Shown piece after piece: positions 23,238 to 34,859 of a stretch of 64,000 nt of DNA. The position numbers and the translations under genes were made by a program. The notes under the pieces are model-generated. The model did not search any database. It saw nothing but the letters and a program-made list of their open reading frames with translations, and was not told where the DNA came from. Position 1 is the stretch's first letter. Each line of letters starts with the position of its first letter. The DNA is from Phycomyces blakesleeanus NRRL 1555(-). Lineage: Eukaryota > Mucoromycota > Mucoromycetes > Mucorales > Phycomycetaceae. The stretch lies in assembly GCF_001638985.1 (NCBI RefSeq), contig NW_017265150.1, positions 700,624 to 764,623 of the forward strand, in the 5' to 3' direction.

Positions 23238-23632
23238 GTAGAAAAAAAAGTGCAAGTACTTACAGAAATAATTGCATATCTGCAAAATCCGTGTAACTTT
23301 GTAAAAATCATATCAATCTTACTAAATTTAGAGTGTTCTAAGCCCCTTTTAGAAGCTGTAGACCCGCAATTAATCTTTTTTTCATGTGTTAAACTCAGAC
23401 GTCTATTTTAGGTGAGAAAAAAAAGATGACTGTTCTTTTTTGTTTACAATTTTGATCAATGTTACAAATATAGCCAATCAATCAGATATATCATTAATTT
23501 GGATTTTCTGGTGATGCGCAATTTTAAATAAAATGATAATGACAATCAACTTCATTGAGTAATATCTGAATAAGATGAAAGGTTTATATACATTTATTAA
23601 AAAGAAAGAGGGAAAAAAAAGAAGAAAAAAAA
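23238..23632. other. Short AT-rich gap between retroelement and Tnp2-like gene
   Basis: Nothing recognised. Confidence 0.5.
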
Positions 23633-25200
23633 TTACTGGTTGTGGGTCGGCAAGGGCCAGACGATATGTCTAATGGCCCCGTCCTTAGTATCATGGACGA
23701 GGCCAGCCATCCCCTTGAAGGACTTCACATCCACTATCCTCATCTCGCCCTGCGAGCAGTTGCTTGACACAGGGAAGAGCATGCCTGGCAAGGGCCTGAC
23801 ATCGGAAAGACTCTCGGTGGCTGCAAAGAGCCTGGTCACTCCTTTGACAATGTGGGAAAAGAATTTGCGGACAAATCCATAACTTTCAAAAAACATAATT
23901 AAATTATGATTAATATCAACTTTTAACAATGTAGAATATAACTAACAACACTTACTCCCACATATGTTTGAGCACAACAAGATTGTTAGCTTGAACATGT
24001 CTACTGTCAAAGGAGGACTGGACTCTGTAAACCACTGAGTCTTTCCACATCTTCGTGGTGCAAACCACTGAGTCTTGTTCCTCAAAGGAGGAAACTCCTT
24101 CTCCTGCCCAGAAAGGCAACAACTGTTGGACGAGGTCCTTCCATTCCATGCCAATGGTGTTGGCCAACTCGGCCATGCTATACCTGGTCAGACTGGACCA
24201 CAGCTGAGGACCAGCAATATCATCACTTGCAACCTTGAAGTTGCTGGTCCTTCTGTCAGCTGGTCCAGTCCTGGCTGGACAGTTGCCGCGGCAGTGGCTG
24301 ATGGCCGCCATCTGGAAAAGAACATTTTCCATGTTTTTTCCGGGCTCCTTCCTGGACTTGATCGCAGAGGTATAGGTACCAATCGTGTATTCTATCGGAC
24401 GGCAGCTGTAAGCCTGCAAAGGGCCCATTTCCCACAACATGAAACCAAGATGAACCAGCATGTGCTGGTTCATCACAAATATGTTGGATTTCAGCTTACC
24501 ATCCGAAATCTTGCACCTCAGAAAGGAGTGCCAGTGGCCAATTGCCCTATAAAACTCATTAAAAACCGGATAGAAATATATATCTAAGCGACTTACTACT
24601 CCACGGCAACAATGTCGCTGGTGGTGATGCTCCATTGTTGGACAATGAAGCATGCCAGCACCAGGTCTCTCACGGCCTGCTTTGCATCTGCAAAGCAGAG
24701 GTGATTGATTACCATGGTTGGTACAATGAACAAGAGGAAGTCCATCCAATTGATGGTCTTCCTCTTGCCGTTCGATTCCTTCATTGACCTCCACGTACCA
24801 GTAAATGCCATTGGTATATCTGCCCTGGATGTGCTGACTGCTTTTTCGATGTCATCTAGGCTAACATCCAGGGCAAAGGGGTACTCAAGTCGTTGCAGGC
24901 GTTCTTGGAGGTGCATTCCATGGGATTTTCTGCCCAGGCCTGCAGTCCCAGGGCAGAATTTGCCACCAAGGGCTTGATAGAGCTGATGCCCTGTTCCATG
25001 ACCTAGGAGGTGCATCTCGTCCTGACCAAAGAAAGCAGAACTGGTGAGTGTGGGTAACTCTACAAAGGCATTGTATCTCCCACCACCAGGTCTCTAAAAT
25101 GATGTTAGTGGTTTTTTCTTGATATTTCATAACTTACACTTCCTTTGGCTTTGTGAATGCTCCCTACATCCCTCATGGGGGTAGGACCCTCACTCTCCAG
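23633..25200 (-). pseudogene. Tnp2-like (CACTA/Plavaka type) transposase, 3' part, second family
   Basis: The gene is richer in G and C than its surroundings. From upstream to downstream: PTPMRDVGSIHKAKGS near 25180, DEMHLLGHGTGHQLYQAL near 25000, and FCPGTAGLGRKSHGMHLQER with TFTGTWRSMKES-like and INWMDFLLFIVP segments. It ends with the zinc/DUF4218-like block MNQHMLVHLGFMLWEMGPLQ followed by YSCRPIEYTIGTYTSAIKSR, characteristic of Tnp2-like transposases. The last exon (near 23880-23633) ends RHIVWPLPTHNQ. The 5' half is missing because an LTR abuts it at 25212. The junction near 24595 reads GAG TAG at the donor, so the splice or frame is damaged. Family assignment rests on the conserved block; the exact superfamily name is uncertain. 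Confidence 0.65.
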
Positions 25201-25211
25201 GAAGCACATGG

Positions 25212-25602
25212 TGTTGTATCCAACATAATCGTAGATTCAAATAGAGCGCACAGACAATAAGACAAAGACATATTGAATAAGCGACCAGTATCAATTATAC
25301 ATTATTTCTCACACTATCATTAAATAAAGAATATACCGATAACAAGGTCACACACCTTAGTCAACATCACTAATCACTCAAACAAGAGCGTGGGTAATAA
25401 CTTAACAATATATTATCTATGATATAAGAAAACAGACATCACATGATATACTCATATCATTATCCTAAATACACACGCAATGTCTATATAAACTCACATA
25501 GCAAATAGCAATAGAAGATCATCTCTCTTTTCATCAATAAACAAAGTCTCACCGTACTTCTCGTCTGCACTTTGTTTTTCTTTCTTTTCTAAAAATATAA
25601 CA
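25212..25602 (+). repeat. LTR, family B, at the truncated end of the Tnp2-like gene
   Basis: 391 bp, from TGTTGTATCCAACATAATCG to AATATAACA, the same family as 15715-16117 (shared ATAAACAAAGTCTCACCGTA near the 3' side). The flanks (CATGG and AACGT) do not match, so this copy has lost one side by recombination or deletion. That would also explain the missing 5' half of the adjacent transposase gene. Confidence 0.88.
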
Positions 25603-25726
25603 AACGTTCTTTTAATAGAAAAGCATCAACAATTATAATTCCTAAAGAAGAGTCCTGCCATCCATAGCTGATATATCTAAAGATATGTATTACTCGTATA
25701 ACTAATATATAAGTTAGTATATGTGC

Positions 25727-26808
25727 TGTGGTGATCCAGATACTTGGATGTTGGATTTATCACATATAAGAACATATTCATATTGGGATAGTGTAGTAGC
25801 TATCATCTTGTCAGTATAATATATATATAAACAATTAAGTAATCAGGCCAATAATTATTACAGTTAGTACTGTAGATAATATCTTAAAGATTGTTAAGAT
25901 AATTATATCATACTGCCAGGTAAACTGTGTCAGAGCGATATGGAGCTAATTTAGTAGGAAGTCCTAAAGCTCTAGTGTAAAAGAGAAAAGAATAGCTAAA
26001 AGCTAAAGAAGTACAATTTATGACTTGATGTCATAATTGTAACACTGACACTAGTTAAGCAGTAAATACACTCTAATAACCAAATATAGTAAAGGAAGAA
26101 AGCCTTAAGAAACTAAGACGTAATGACAAGAGCAGATTGTGTTTTCTTATAAAAAGGGACACTTTTTATTTATGAATAAAGGACAACTGATATACAGTCT
26201 CAAAGTATTTCTATACATCTCTATTGTTGTAAATGAGTATTGACTACTGCTGTAATTGAGAATAAGTCTGAAGGAAATAATATAAGGCCTCAGCTATTCC
26301 AGTCAAAGGTGTCTACCGATTACTTTATTATTTAACACACAGGTTTAGCATGCATGATAGTGATTATATTTCATATGATGATATCACCATAATATGGGAT
26401 ACATCAGTGGATTATTATAAGCATAATTATAACTCATAAACACATTTACTTTCGATGTTAATACTTCATTGGGACTACACACATTTATATAATTAATCAT
26501 ACATTAATTATCCCAAGATCACGTTGCTCTGATTAAGACTCAGATAGGATCGATTACCTGACCCCAGTCATATAATTTTCCCGATCCAAAATAATATAAA
26601 TAGCAGTAGTAGTTCAGTGTAGGAACCTCGTCAAACTTTGATACAAAATCCTTTCTCAATAAACAAAACCTACACAAGTTCTCACGAATCTTCGTTCCTA
26701 ATCTCAAATCTTCAATTCTTCCTCTTAAAAACTTCTTCAACTTCAACCACCACAACATCTATTATCAAATTTATTATTTTTCTATTGTTTCGTACCTGAA
26801 ATACCACA
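25727..26808 (-). repeat. LTR, family C, minus orientation, interrupted by another LTR
   Basis: Reverse complement of the solo LTR at 8317-8856: it starts TGTGGTGATCC (25727) and ends GGTATTTCAGG-complement...CCACA (26808). Removing the nested 26225-26757 LTR and one 5-bp duplication leaves about 544 bp, matching the 540-bp relative. It sits inside the first exon of a Tnp2-element 5' end (26809-27125). The outer flanks (TGTGC and GTGTA) do not match, so one side was later rearranged. Confidence 0.9.
26225..26757 (+). repeat. Solo LTR, family A, nested inside the family C LTR
   Basis: 533 bp, TGTTGTAAATGAG to CACCACAACA, with a perfect target duplication TCTAT (26220-26224 and 26758-26762). 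A TATA-like AATATAAATAGC at about 26591 and AATAAAC at about 26659 mark the promoter and polyadenylation parts. This is the youngest insertion in the local nest. Confidence 0.94.
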
Positions 26809-27125
26809 GTGTATCCATTATAATTTTTAATGCACTCGGTACAATAGCACTCTTCAAAGTTTTGTTCGATAGAAGACATGACGTTTGTGTTTTTTTAATA
26901 ATGAAATAAAAGGGAAACAGGTGTTACATTTATCTATTCACAAATACTTTATAGTAATAAATAAAATACCTTTTGTTGCTTGTTATATCCGAGCCAATAG
27001 AATGTAGTAAAAGCAGGTTTTTTTTATTTGAACACAAAAAGCGGTACTGAGATGAAATATACTCTACATATACACTATCACTGAATTATTTCGGCACTAG
27101 TGTATTCAGGGGTGTTTTTCCAGTG
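26809..27125 (-). mobile_element. 5' end fragment of a Tnp2-like element (terminal repeat and start of exon 1)
   Basis: It matches 57381-57706 throughout. The outer end at 27125 reads, on the minus strand, CACTGGAAAAACACCCCTGA, the terminal sequence of this element family. The first exon starts at 26879 (FEECYCTECIKNYNGY, a CxxC pair) and is cut by the family C LTR at 26808. Beyond 27125 the sequence jumps directly into the interior of another transposase copy. Confidence 0.8.
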
Positions 27126-28277
27126 ATATGTCCTAGTGGTGTCCGCATCCATGCCACATTGATGATGGTGGCCTGTGACATCCCAGCAGCAAGAAAGACA
27201 AGTGGGTTCACCTCGCACAACAGTACATGGGCATGTTACAAGTGCAACAGACATTTCCCTCGCTTGGAAAACGGTGTCAATATTGACTTTCGTGGGTTTG
27301 ACTTCTCTCGGTGGGTGCTTCGTGACGGTGTAGAGAACAGGTTGCATGCTTAGGAGTGGGAAAGTGCTAGTACCCCCTCAGAAAGGCATCGAATGGAGGT
27401 CGAAATGGTGTTTGATGGTCGCAGTTGCATCGCCTTGGATACCTTGATCTAGTACGTGGAACGATCATCGATCCCATGCATAATTTATTCCTGGGAACGC
27501 CTAAAAGATTGATGGATCGTTGGATCAAAGACGAAGACATTCAAGATGGCGATTTTGTGGCAATGCAGAAGACTGCAGAAACGATGATTGTGCCTGGTGA
27601 ATACACCTCTTTGAACTCGAAAATAGGAAAGCAGTTTTCGTATATGAAGGCAGACGAGTGGAAGTCATGGGTGCTCGTATACTCGCCAGTTCTGTTGAAA
27701 GATGTTCTTGCAAAAGACAGATTCGAAAACTGGATTAACTTTGTTGATGCATGCCGCCTGTTGATCAAGCCAACGATCACGTTCAATGAAGTCAACACTG
27801 CCCATCAGTTTCTTCAAACTTTTTGCACCAGATGTGACGAGCTGTACAACGCCGAAATCCTCACCTGTAATATGCACCTACACCTCCATCTTCGTGATAC
27901 AATTCGTGATTTTGGACCAGTGTACGGTTATTGGCTATTTGGGTTCGAGCGATTTAACGGGTTGTTAAAAAATTTGAAGACAAACAGGAAGATCGGGTTT
28001 GAAGAAACATTTATGAAGAAATTCATTGAAGATGTGCACAAAGACGATCTTGTCAACAGTTTCCTTCAGAGTACTCACCAGACATCTGCATTTTCTCTCC
28101 TTACCAAACTCACTTATTCCTTTACACCCGCCACCATTCCATCCATCCGTCAACGTACCTTCCGCATACAGTCATTTGTCGAGGCTTCTGAAGATCCAAA
28201 TGTACTTGTAAAAGGCAACGAACCTCTCCCTCCTTCCGCATTCCCTCTATCATTAAAATCCGCTACCACAATGATCG
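27126..28277 (+). pseudogene. Internal fragment of a Tnp2-like transposase (copy 2)
   Basis: The fragment matches codons of the copy at 29341-31443 from HATLMMVACDIPAARKTSGF (near 27150) through RGTIIDPMHNLFLGTPKR (near 27455) and CNMHLHLHLRDTIRDFGPVY (near 27860), to SFVEASEDPNVLVKGNEPLP (near 28175). A TAG at 27351-27353 and a one-base loss near 27404 break the frame. It is bounded on the left by the terminal repeat of one element (27125) and on the right by the terminal repeat of the next (28278). It is an orphan piece between two element ends. No N-terminus and no end. Confidence 0.85.
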
Positions 28278-28533
28278 CACTGGAAAAAAGGGAGGAAATT
28301 CCAATGTGCACAGTTACCTGATAACAATGGAAAATGTGGGGTCAATTTTCATCTCAGCAGGGTTTTCTTATGTTCATGTTGAAAACGCAGTTTTGTTGTA
28401 TTCTATTGGCTTGGATATAACTAGCACAAAGATTTTTTTTTTATTATTATAAAGGCCATAGTAAATAAAGTATATGTAGCACTTGTTTCCTTTTTCTCTT
28501 AATATTCAAAAACAAAACAAAACAAAAAACACC

Positions 28534-31500
28534 ATGTCCTCAATCCCCCAACTTTACAATGAAAAGTGCTATTGTGCTGAATGTAGTCAGAACGAACTAG
28601 GCTATAGTTTTGTTGCCAGAAGAGCTGCTTAGCGCCATAACAAAAGAGCAAGATTAGATGCTATAAGATGTGAAAGTGGTACGCAGTTTTTAGTATTATT
28701 GTATTAGATTTTATTTGGGTTTTTTGCAGTTTAAACAAAATAGCATTCTTTAATAGAATCTTCTCCCCAAAGAAATGCGATGGAGGTTGATGTTGAACGT
28801 AGAAAATATTAATTTGAATAAAAATAATGGAGCTTAACTAAGAAACATATTCTATATATAGCTATTCCAACCCGGCAATATGGAACCACAGAAGAGGCGT
28901 ATGGTCAGACCAGCTCACCTGTTTGGAAAGGTGCTTCAGAGTCTGACGATGATAATGTTTCGGTTGGGAATGAAGAGATTCACAACAGTGAAAGCGATAG
29001 TGATGAGAGTGGTAATGCTGAGGAGAGCAGTGGTGATGATGAAAGCAGCAATGGCGAAGAAAGCGAAGATGATGATGAAGATGTTGTTGAGTTTGAAGTC
29101 GAGGAATTTCACTTGTTGATGAAGGTTGGTGCTGTGCTACTAAAAAATTGAAAAATGAAAATCTGAAAAAAAGGGGGGTGTTAATTTTTTTTTGCAATTT
29201 TTACACTAGATCCTTTTGCCACCCCCAATATGCCAGAGAACCCAGTGCACAGGTTCATTGCTACATTTGTGGTAATGTTCGCTTCCCGCTATGTGGTCAA
29301 CAAGGGCGCTGTTGTCTTGATCTAGTTCATCAACAAGCTCTTGACGATTTACGAGCAGGATTTCCAACTGCCCTTGAGCCTTCCTGGTCTACAGCGCATG
29401 ACAGGTTTCTCAGCCATGACCAAAGGCGTAAAGAAATTTGTTGTGTGTCAGGATTGCCACAAGGTGTACGAGGAAAGTGTATCTGCTCCTTCTCATTGTG
29501 ATTTTGTGAAGCTTGGTGCGCGCTCGTCTTGTGGTTGTCAATTGATAAAATCATCGTCATCGGGTGCTTTGATAGCTAAGCGGTCATATGTGTACCAGTC
29601 TATCAAACAGACATTAAAGACGTTTTTCCTTCGCCCAGAGTTCGAAAAAAAAATCAGACATTGGAACCACGAGTTGAAGATGATGAATACCATGTGCGAT
29701 ATCTACGACGGAGCTATGTGGAAGGAGTTAAAAGACAAAGATGGCGTGCAATTCACCCAAGATTCACGTTCATTAATGTTAACTATCAACATCGACTGGT
29801 TCCAGCCATTCGATAATGTATCTCACTCGTCTGGTGCAATTTATATTGCTATCAACAATCTTCCCCGGGACGAACGGTTTAAGCCAGAGAACGTCATTCT
29901 GGTTGGACTTATGCCAGGTACTAAGGAACCAAAGTCTGAAGAGATAAATCACTATCTCAAACCTTTGGTAGATGAGTTGGAGACGTTGTACGTGGGAATG
30001 AAGATTCCAACCTTCGAATGTCCCGGTGGAGTCAATGTTCGTGCAGCACTGCTGATGGTGGCCTGCGATATTCCAGCTGCTCGGAAAACAAGCGGGTTCA
30101 CTTCTCACAACAGTACGTGCGCCTGCTACAAGTGCAACCACCAGTTCCCTCGTCTGCCAAATGGAATCAACGTCGATTTTAGTGGATTTGTCTTTTCTCA
30201 ATGGAATCTTCGTAATGGTGTAGAAAGCAGGTTGCATGCTGAGGAGTGGGAAAGTGCTAGTACCCCCTCAGAAAGGCATCAGCTGGAGGTCGAAAATGGT
30301 GTTGGATGGTCGCAGTTGTATCGTCTTGGATACTTTGATCTAGTACGTGGAACGATCATTGATCCCATGCATAATCTTTTCCTGGGAACTCCAAAGAGGA
30401 TGCTGGATTGGTGGATTGAGAAGAAGATTTCGAAAGACGATCTAGTCACAATGCAGAAGACAGCAGAGACAATAGTGATTCCTGGCAAGTACACTGCTTT
30501 GACGAAGAGAATCGGCAAAGGGTTTTCGTACATGAAAGCAGGCGAGTGGAAGTCGTGGGTGCTCGTTTACTCTCCTGTTTTGTTGAAGGGCGTTATTCCG
30601 AATAATATGTTCAACAACTGGATCGACTACGTTGATGCATGTCGCCTATTGATAAAACCAACCATCACTTTCCTTGAACTAAGCAACGCCCACACATTCA
30701 TTGAAAGATTCTGTCAGAAATGCGAAACCACGTATCTAACCAAAATCCTCGCCTGTAACATGCACCTGCACCTCCATCTTCACGATGTTATTCGTGATTT
30801 TGGACCAGTGTATGGTTATTGGCTCTTCGGGTTCGAGAGATTTAACGGTCTGTTAAAAAATATGAAAACAAACAGAAAAATTGGGTTTGAAGAAACCTAT
30901 ATGCGAAAATTTGTTGAAGACGTACACAAGGAAGACTATGTCAATGCTGTTCTTCGAGGTCCAAGCCAAGTCTCCTTCCGCCAATTCATTTTTAAACTTA
31001 TGTCAACACCTATGCCAACATCTATGCCAACACCTATGCCAACCTCTATGTCAATTACCGCCCCTACCATCCGTCAACGTACCTTACGTCTACAATCCTT
31101 TATTGATTATTCCGAAAATCCAGATCTTGTCATCAAAGGCAATGAGCCTTTCCCTCCTTCCGCCTTCCCACTCCTTACAGCAGCATTAACACCAATGAGT
31201 AATATTCACTATCTTCATCTCTTTGAATATTATAAGACTGCATACCGAAATCAAGCATTGGTCCATTACGAAGAAGCTTCATCATCACCGTACTTTGTTG
31301 ACAACCTGATAAATAAGCTTAAATCAGTAAACATTCTTGGCCAGACTTATAAAGGCCAGAATGAATCAGGACATCATGGTTCCCTCATTCAAGCCAAATT
31401 TTATGGAAGTACAGGCCAGCGTGTACTCGCATACACAGGTTAAATTCAGTACTTTTTCACACATTCCTTTATCCCACCACCTACCAACAATAACAATTGC

Positions 31501-31746
31501 CAATTCCGGCTTATGCATTATGATCAACATGTTTTTGCTTTCGTCAAATGGTTTATGCCAGCTGACAATCATTCTCGTTCACTTTAACATGTTAATATTT
31601 GTTATCCTACGTTCTCTCATGACAGCCATCAAAGCATATTGTCAGTGCATAGAATTTTGTTGCAAGTTGCTACAGCTGAGCATACAACACATCAAAATGT
31701 TAAAAAAATACTAGTCATTCCTTTACCAAAAAAACACTATGCATAG
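28534..31746 (+). pseudogene. Tnp2-like transposase of copy 3 (nearly full length)
   Basis: Exon 1 (28534-28678) starts MSSIPQLYNEKCYCAECSQN, a CxxC motif followed by RRAA(stop)RHNKR; the paralogue has CAG where this copy has TAG. Exon 2 (from about 28867) encodes an acidic linker. The long frame 29341-31443 carries VVCQDCHKVY, LTINIDWFQPFDNVSHSSGA, MVACDIPAARKTSGFTSHNS with CYKC, GTIIDPMHNLFLGTPKRM, and the DUF4218-like block CNMHLHLHLHDVIRDFGPVY then FGFERFNGLLKN. A TAG at about 29323 (GAG in copy 4) precedes it, and frameshifts after 31440 break the C-terminus (final LVIPLPKKHYA, stop 31746). A short P-T-P-M-like repeat lies at about 31005-31055. The enzyme would excise and insert the element. 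Confidence 0.85.
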
Positions 31747-31873
31747 AAATTAATAAAATTTATCTCTCCTTTTTAAAGAATCCAAGAGAAAAAGACAATT
31801 GTAGCATTCATGTTTCGCAATAAGTTTGTGTTTGTTGAAATTATAATGCGAAGGATGAAAGAGAATTTTTTTA

Positions 31874-32998
31874 TTAGAGCTTATCTCTGAAAGCCCACTG
31901 GGGAAGAGAGTACTTCAGTTGACTCGGGACTGCTAAATCAGCATCTCTGCCAAAGGTCTTCTTTGCCATCTGGCGCACATTTAGGTTCAAGCATCTGAGC
32001 ATGGCTTTGTTAACATGCTCCAGAAACTGATTGTACTAGATTACAATAAAAATATTATGTTTATTTTACTAAAAGACAATAGATTGCATTTAACATTATT
32101 TATAAAAGTATTTACCTCATCGCTTCTCCAGAATGGACGCACTGTACAGAGCACACAATTGCCTGGAACTCCAGGTATCTCATCCTTCGACTCATCCTCA
32201 GACATTGCTGCCTTGTTGATGAGCCCTTCGCAATCCTTTCCCATCAACGTATCAATGTCAGCCTTGTATATACTGTAGGCCAGCTCATGGCAGTCAAAGT
32301 TCTAATAACACACATTTATTAATATTACTCAATATTATTATTTTTATCAAAATACAACACAACATACAGTGGTTGCTCGACTTGCTCTCCTTGACCTTGA
32401 TCTTCCTGCATCAAGGGCTGACGGCGACTTTCGTTCAGCAGAACATCTTCCACAAAAGTTAGTATAAATACTACTGTGGATTTCAGATGGCCTAAGCCTA
32501 CCCGCAGCAAACTTTGGCTTCAGGTAAGCCATAAGTGCAAGTGTCAGTTCTTTATTAAGGGAACGATTGAAATGAATTTCAGTATTCCAACTGGACTTGC
32601 TGTCATTTGCTGCAATCAAAGCTGCATCATTTGATCTGAATTTTGGATCCCTTAATCGGCTTCGGATAAGAGACTATATATTGTGTGAGATAGTATATTG
32701 ATAAATTACTTGATAATGCTTTACTCACAAAAAGTCGATTGTAAACTTCTTGATTAACATCAGTAGAAGTGGCAGCGGGAGCAGAGGTAGGAGCAGAGGC
32801 GGGAGCAATCTCAAGAACATTATCAGAAGTTCCAGTAAGAGTATCCAGAACTTCTAAATCATCAGCGTTGCCTTTGACAACGTAGCCAATTTTGGAATCC
32901 ATATCCTTCAGGCTTTGCTGCATTGCATCTAATCTAGCAATCAGATCTGCGTGTTCTTTTGATGGACGGGGAGCAAGTGTACGATTGACTTTAGGCAT
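31874..32998 (-). CDS. ORF2 of the Tnp2-like element, intact, unknown function
   Basis: Four exons, 32998-32729, 32673-32368, 32301-32116 and 32035-31874, all end and begin in phase 0 at GT-AG introns. They give 307 residues with no stop. Features: an N-terminal predicted coiled coil (EHADLIARLDAMQQSLKDMD), an Ala/Pro/Ser-rich linker, a conserved core (SWNTEIHFNRSLNKELTLAL then YLKPKFAAGRLR), a very basic stretch (CSAERKSPSALDAGRSRSRR), an acidic DESKDEIPG segment, and a tail LNLNVRQMAKKTF. The homologue in copy 4 (53106-54249) is alignable along its length. It is convergent with the transposase. The basic region suggests DNA binding, as in the accessory proteins of other CACTA-type elements, but that is inference. 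I do not recognise the family. Confidence 0.7.
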
Positions 32999-33719
32999 TT
33001 TCTATAAATTAATAAAAAAACAAATAAGTATGAACTATCTATATTATGATTTAACATTATATATACAACATAGTGTTCTTTGTATATAAGAGTACTTGTA
33101 AAATATGGTCTTTTGTATGTATGTGAATGTGATTATATGTTTGAGTGTGAGTGTGAGTGTGAGTGTGAGTGTGAGTGTGAGTATTTGTAAAAGTGCGAGT
33201 GTAGCAAAGAAGCTAATTAATATTTTGAAAGAAAATATATTTATTGACAATAGAGATTGTTTCAAGAATAAATCTAAATTGCTCTCTTACACAAGCTCTG
33301 TGTAAGATACAATGGAAATATTGCTTTTGGGTTTTATTTCATTACACTCTTTCAGTTTCTCTTGAGGGCAAGCATTTGTTTTGATTTCTTTATTACTTCT
33401 TTTGTAATTTTTATTTTTATTTGTATTTTTATTTTTATTTTTTTTCTCTTTGTCTCATTCTGGCTTGTCTTTCTCTTTTCTTTCTCTTTTCTCTCTCTTT
33501 TCAAGTTTTATTATATTTGGATATTTTAGTAAGTTATATTCTTTTTAAAAAGAGCTTCATCACAGATAACAAATAAGAATATTTATATATTTGGCTGCCA
33601 TAGGCACTTGCTCCATCTTTCTATTCATCGTTTATTATATGTCAGGGTTTCTATGGTAAGGTGGCGTCTTTTTTTTCATAAACAGCTAAAAAAAATACTG
33701 ATACATTCTGTTGCCATAG
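32999..33719. other. Gap between ORF2 and ORF3 with a (GAGTGT)n repeat
   Basis: Possible upstream region for both divergently arranged genes. A GAGTGT hexamer repeat of about seven units lies at 33143-33182, and a pyrimidine-rich block at about 33400-33500. Earlier ORF3 exons may lie here but I could not define them. Confidence 0.4.
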
Positions 33720-34018
33720 ACACTATCATTCTTTTTATTTCTGATGCATCCTCTTCACAATGTCCATCCCGATTAGCAAACGTTAGTAAGCATTGTCATC
33801 TAAAATTTTGCTGACTTTTTTATAGGCCGTGTCGCCAAAAACATACACTACAACTAAACATGGCAACCAACACGGTAATATTTTATAGTTCTTTTTATTT
33901 ATTACATTTTGTTTCAATATTTATGTAACAAAATATAACTTTTATTATAGATGAACTACCCTCTCTCAAACATTCTCTGCATCTAGAACTTCCATCTCAT
34001 GCTACTGTCATTGACATG
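33720..34018 (+). pseudogene. ORF3 of the Tnp2-like element, copy 3, three exons, 3' part missing
   Basis: Exons at 33720-33781, 33826-33874 and 33951-34018 join in frame (LFISDASSSQCPSRLAN, then AVSPKTYTTTKHGNQH, then DELPSLKHSLHLELPSHATV). The donor at 34019 is followed by an intron in which Harbinger 2 has inserted. The later exon that exists in copy 4 (near 51870-51950) is not found after the insertion. The conservation of exon borders between the two copies shows that this is a real gene of the element. Function unknown. No known domain seen. Confidence 0.55.
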
Positions 34019-34859
34019 GTAAGACTTGTTTTTCTTTTATTCTCTTTATATGTACCGTAATATTATTACACTGTATATTAATATAATACAATATTCTACA
34101 AGAGACTATATCGGCTCTTGACAAGAACTATCAAGGTTTACAAATACAACTGTTTAGGTGCTCATGGAGTGTCTAATCGATTAGAATGTACCTTCCATAG
34201 TTAGAAGGTTACACAATTAGATATGGTAATTTATTTTTAACGTCCGTGTATTTTATCTCTGCTGTCTACGAGGTATTGAGACGGTGGGCGTGGTGGTTGG
34301 TGGCCGCCACACTGCGGAGAAAGTGAGAAGTGGCGAGAGGAGACTGAAGTGGATGTAGAGTAGGTAGACGAAGTTGGCAAAGGAGGCCATTATCAGAGGA
34401 AGTTTAGTGAAGGACAATAAAGTAACCTTTTTACCTCGTTAAAAACACTTTCCCATTTTTTATTCATTTTGACAACTGATTCCATCCCCATACGCCTAGT
34501 CATAAATATTATTTGACACCCCTAATTAAATACTGAGTGCAGTTCTATTGTCTTGAGAACGTTTCCTCTTAACTGTAGTTTATTGACCCTCGTTACCACG
34601 CCTCCAATTGGGAATACAACCCTTGCTAGCTAGTAACCCGGCCATAAACACTATTCAACTAGAGCGTTCTTCCTTATAGTAGACTTGTAATTAGTTACAC
34701 CTGCTCCCTCAAGTACCCTACGTGTCAGTATAAAATATTTTTTATTGCCATATATGGTTCAGATTTTGATTGCTATCAACACCCCTTTTGAGAGTCATTT
34801 TATTTTGCAACCATATCTTATTTTCACTCTCTTGTTCTTTCCATAACCCTTTTTTACTA

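Larger units (their letters stand above)
28278..34156 (+). mobile_element. Three-gene Tnp2-like (CACTA/Plavaka-type) DNA transposon, copy 3
   Basis: The left end CACTGGAAAAAAGG at 28278 resembles the end CACTGGAAAAACACCCC of the copies at 27125 and 57706. The following 250 bp are alignable with the 5' leader of those copies. It contains a transposase gene (+), a convergent ORF2 (-, 31874-32998) and part of ORF3 (+, 33720-34018). The same gene order and relative strands occur in the copy at 51831-57706. The right end is not present. Similarity to copy 4 stops at about 34156, where Harbinger element 2 begins. The superfamily name is inferred from the transposase and the CACTG ends. Confidence 0.75.

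Noticed and set aside
24075..24587. 170-codon plus-strand frame
   Set aside because: Antisense shadow of the Tnp2-like gene, which carries the conserved motifs.
29779..30237. 152-codon antisense frame within the Tnp2-like transposase
   Set aside because: Shadow of the transposase coding strand; the same shadow appears in the paralogous copy.
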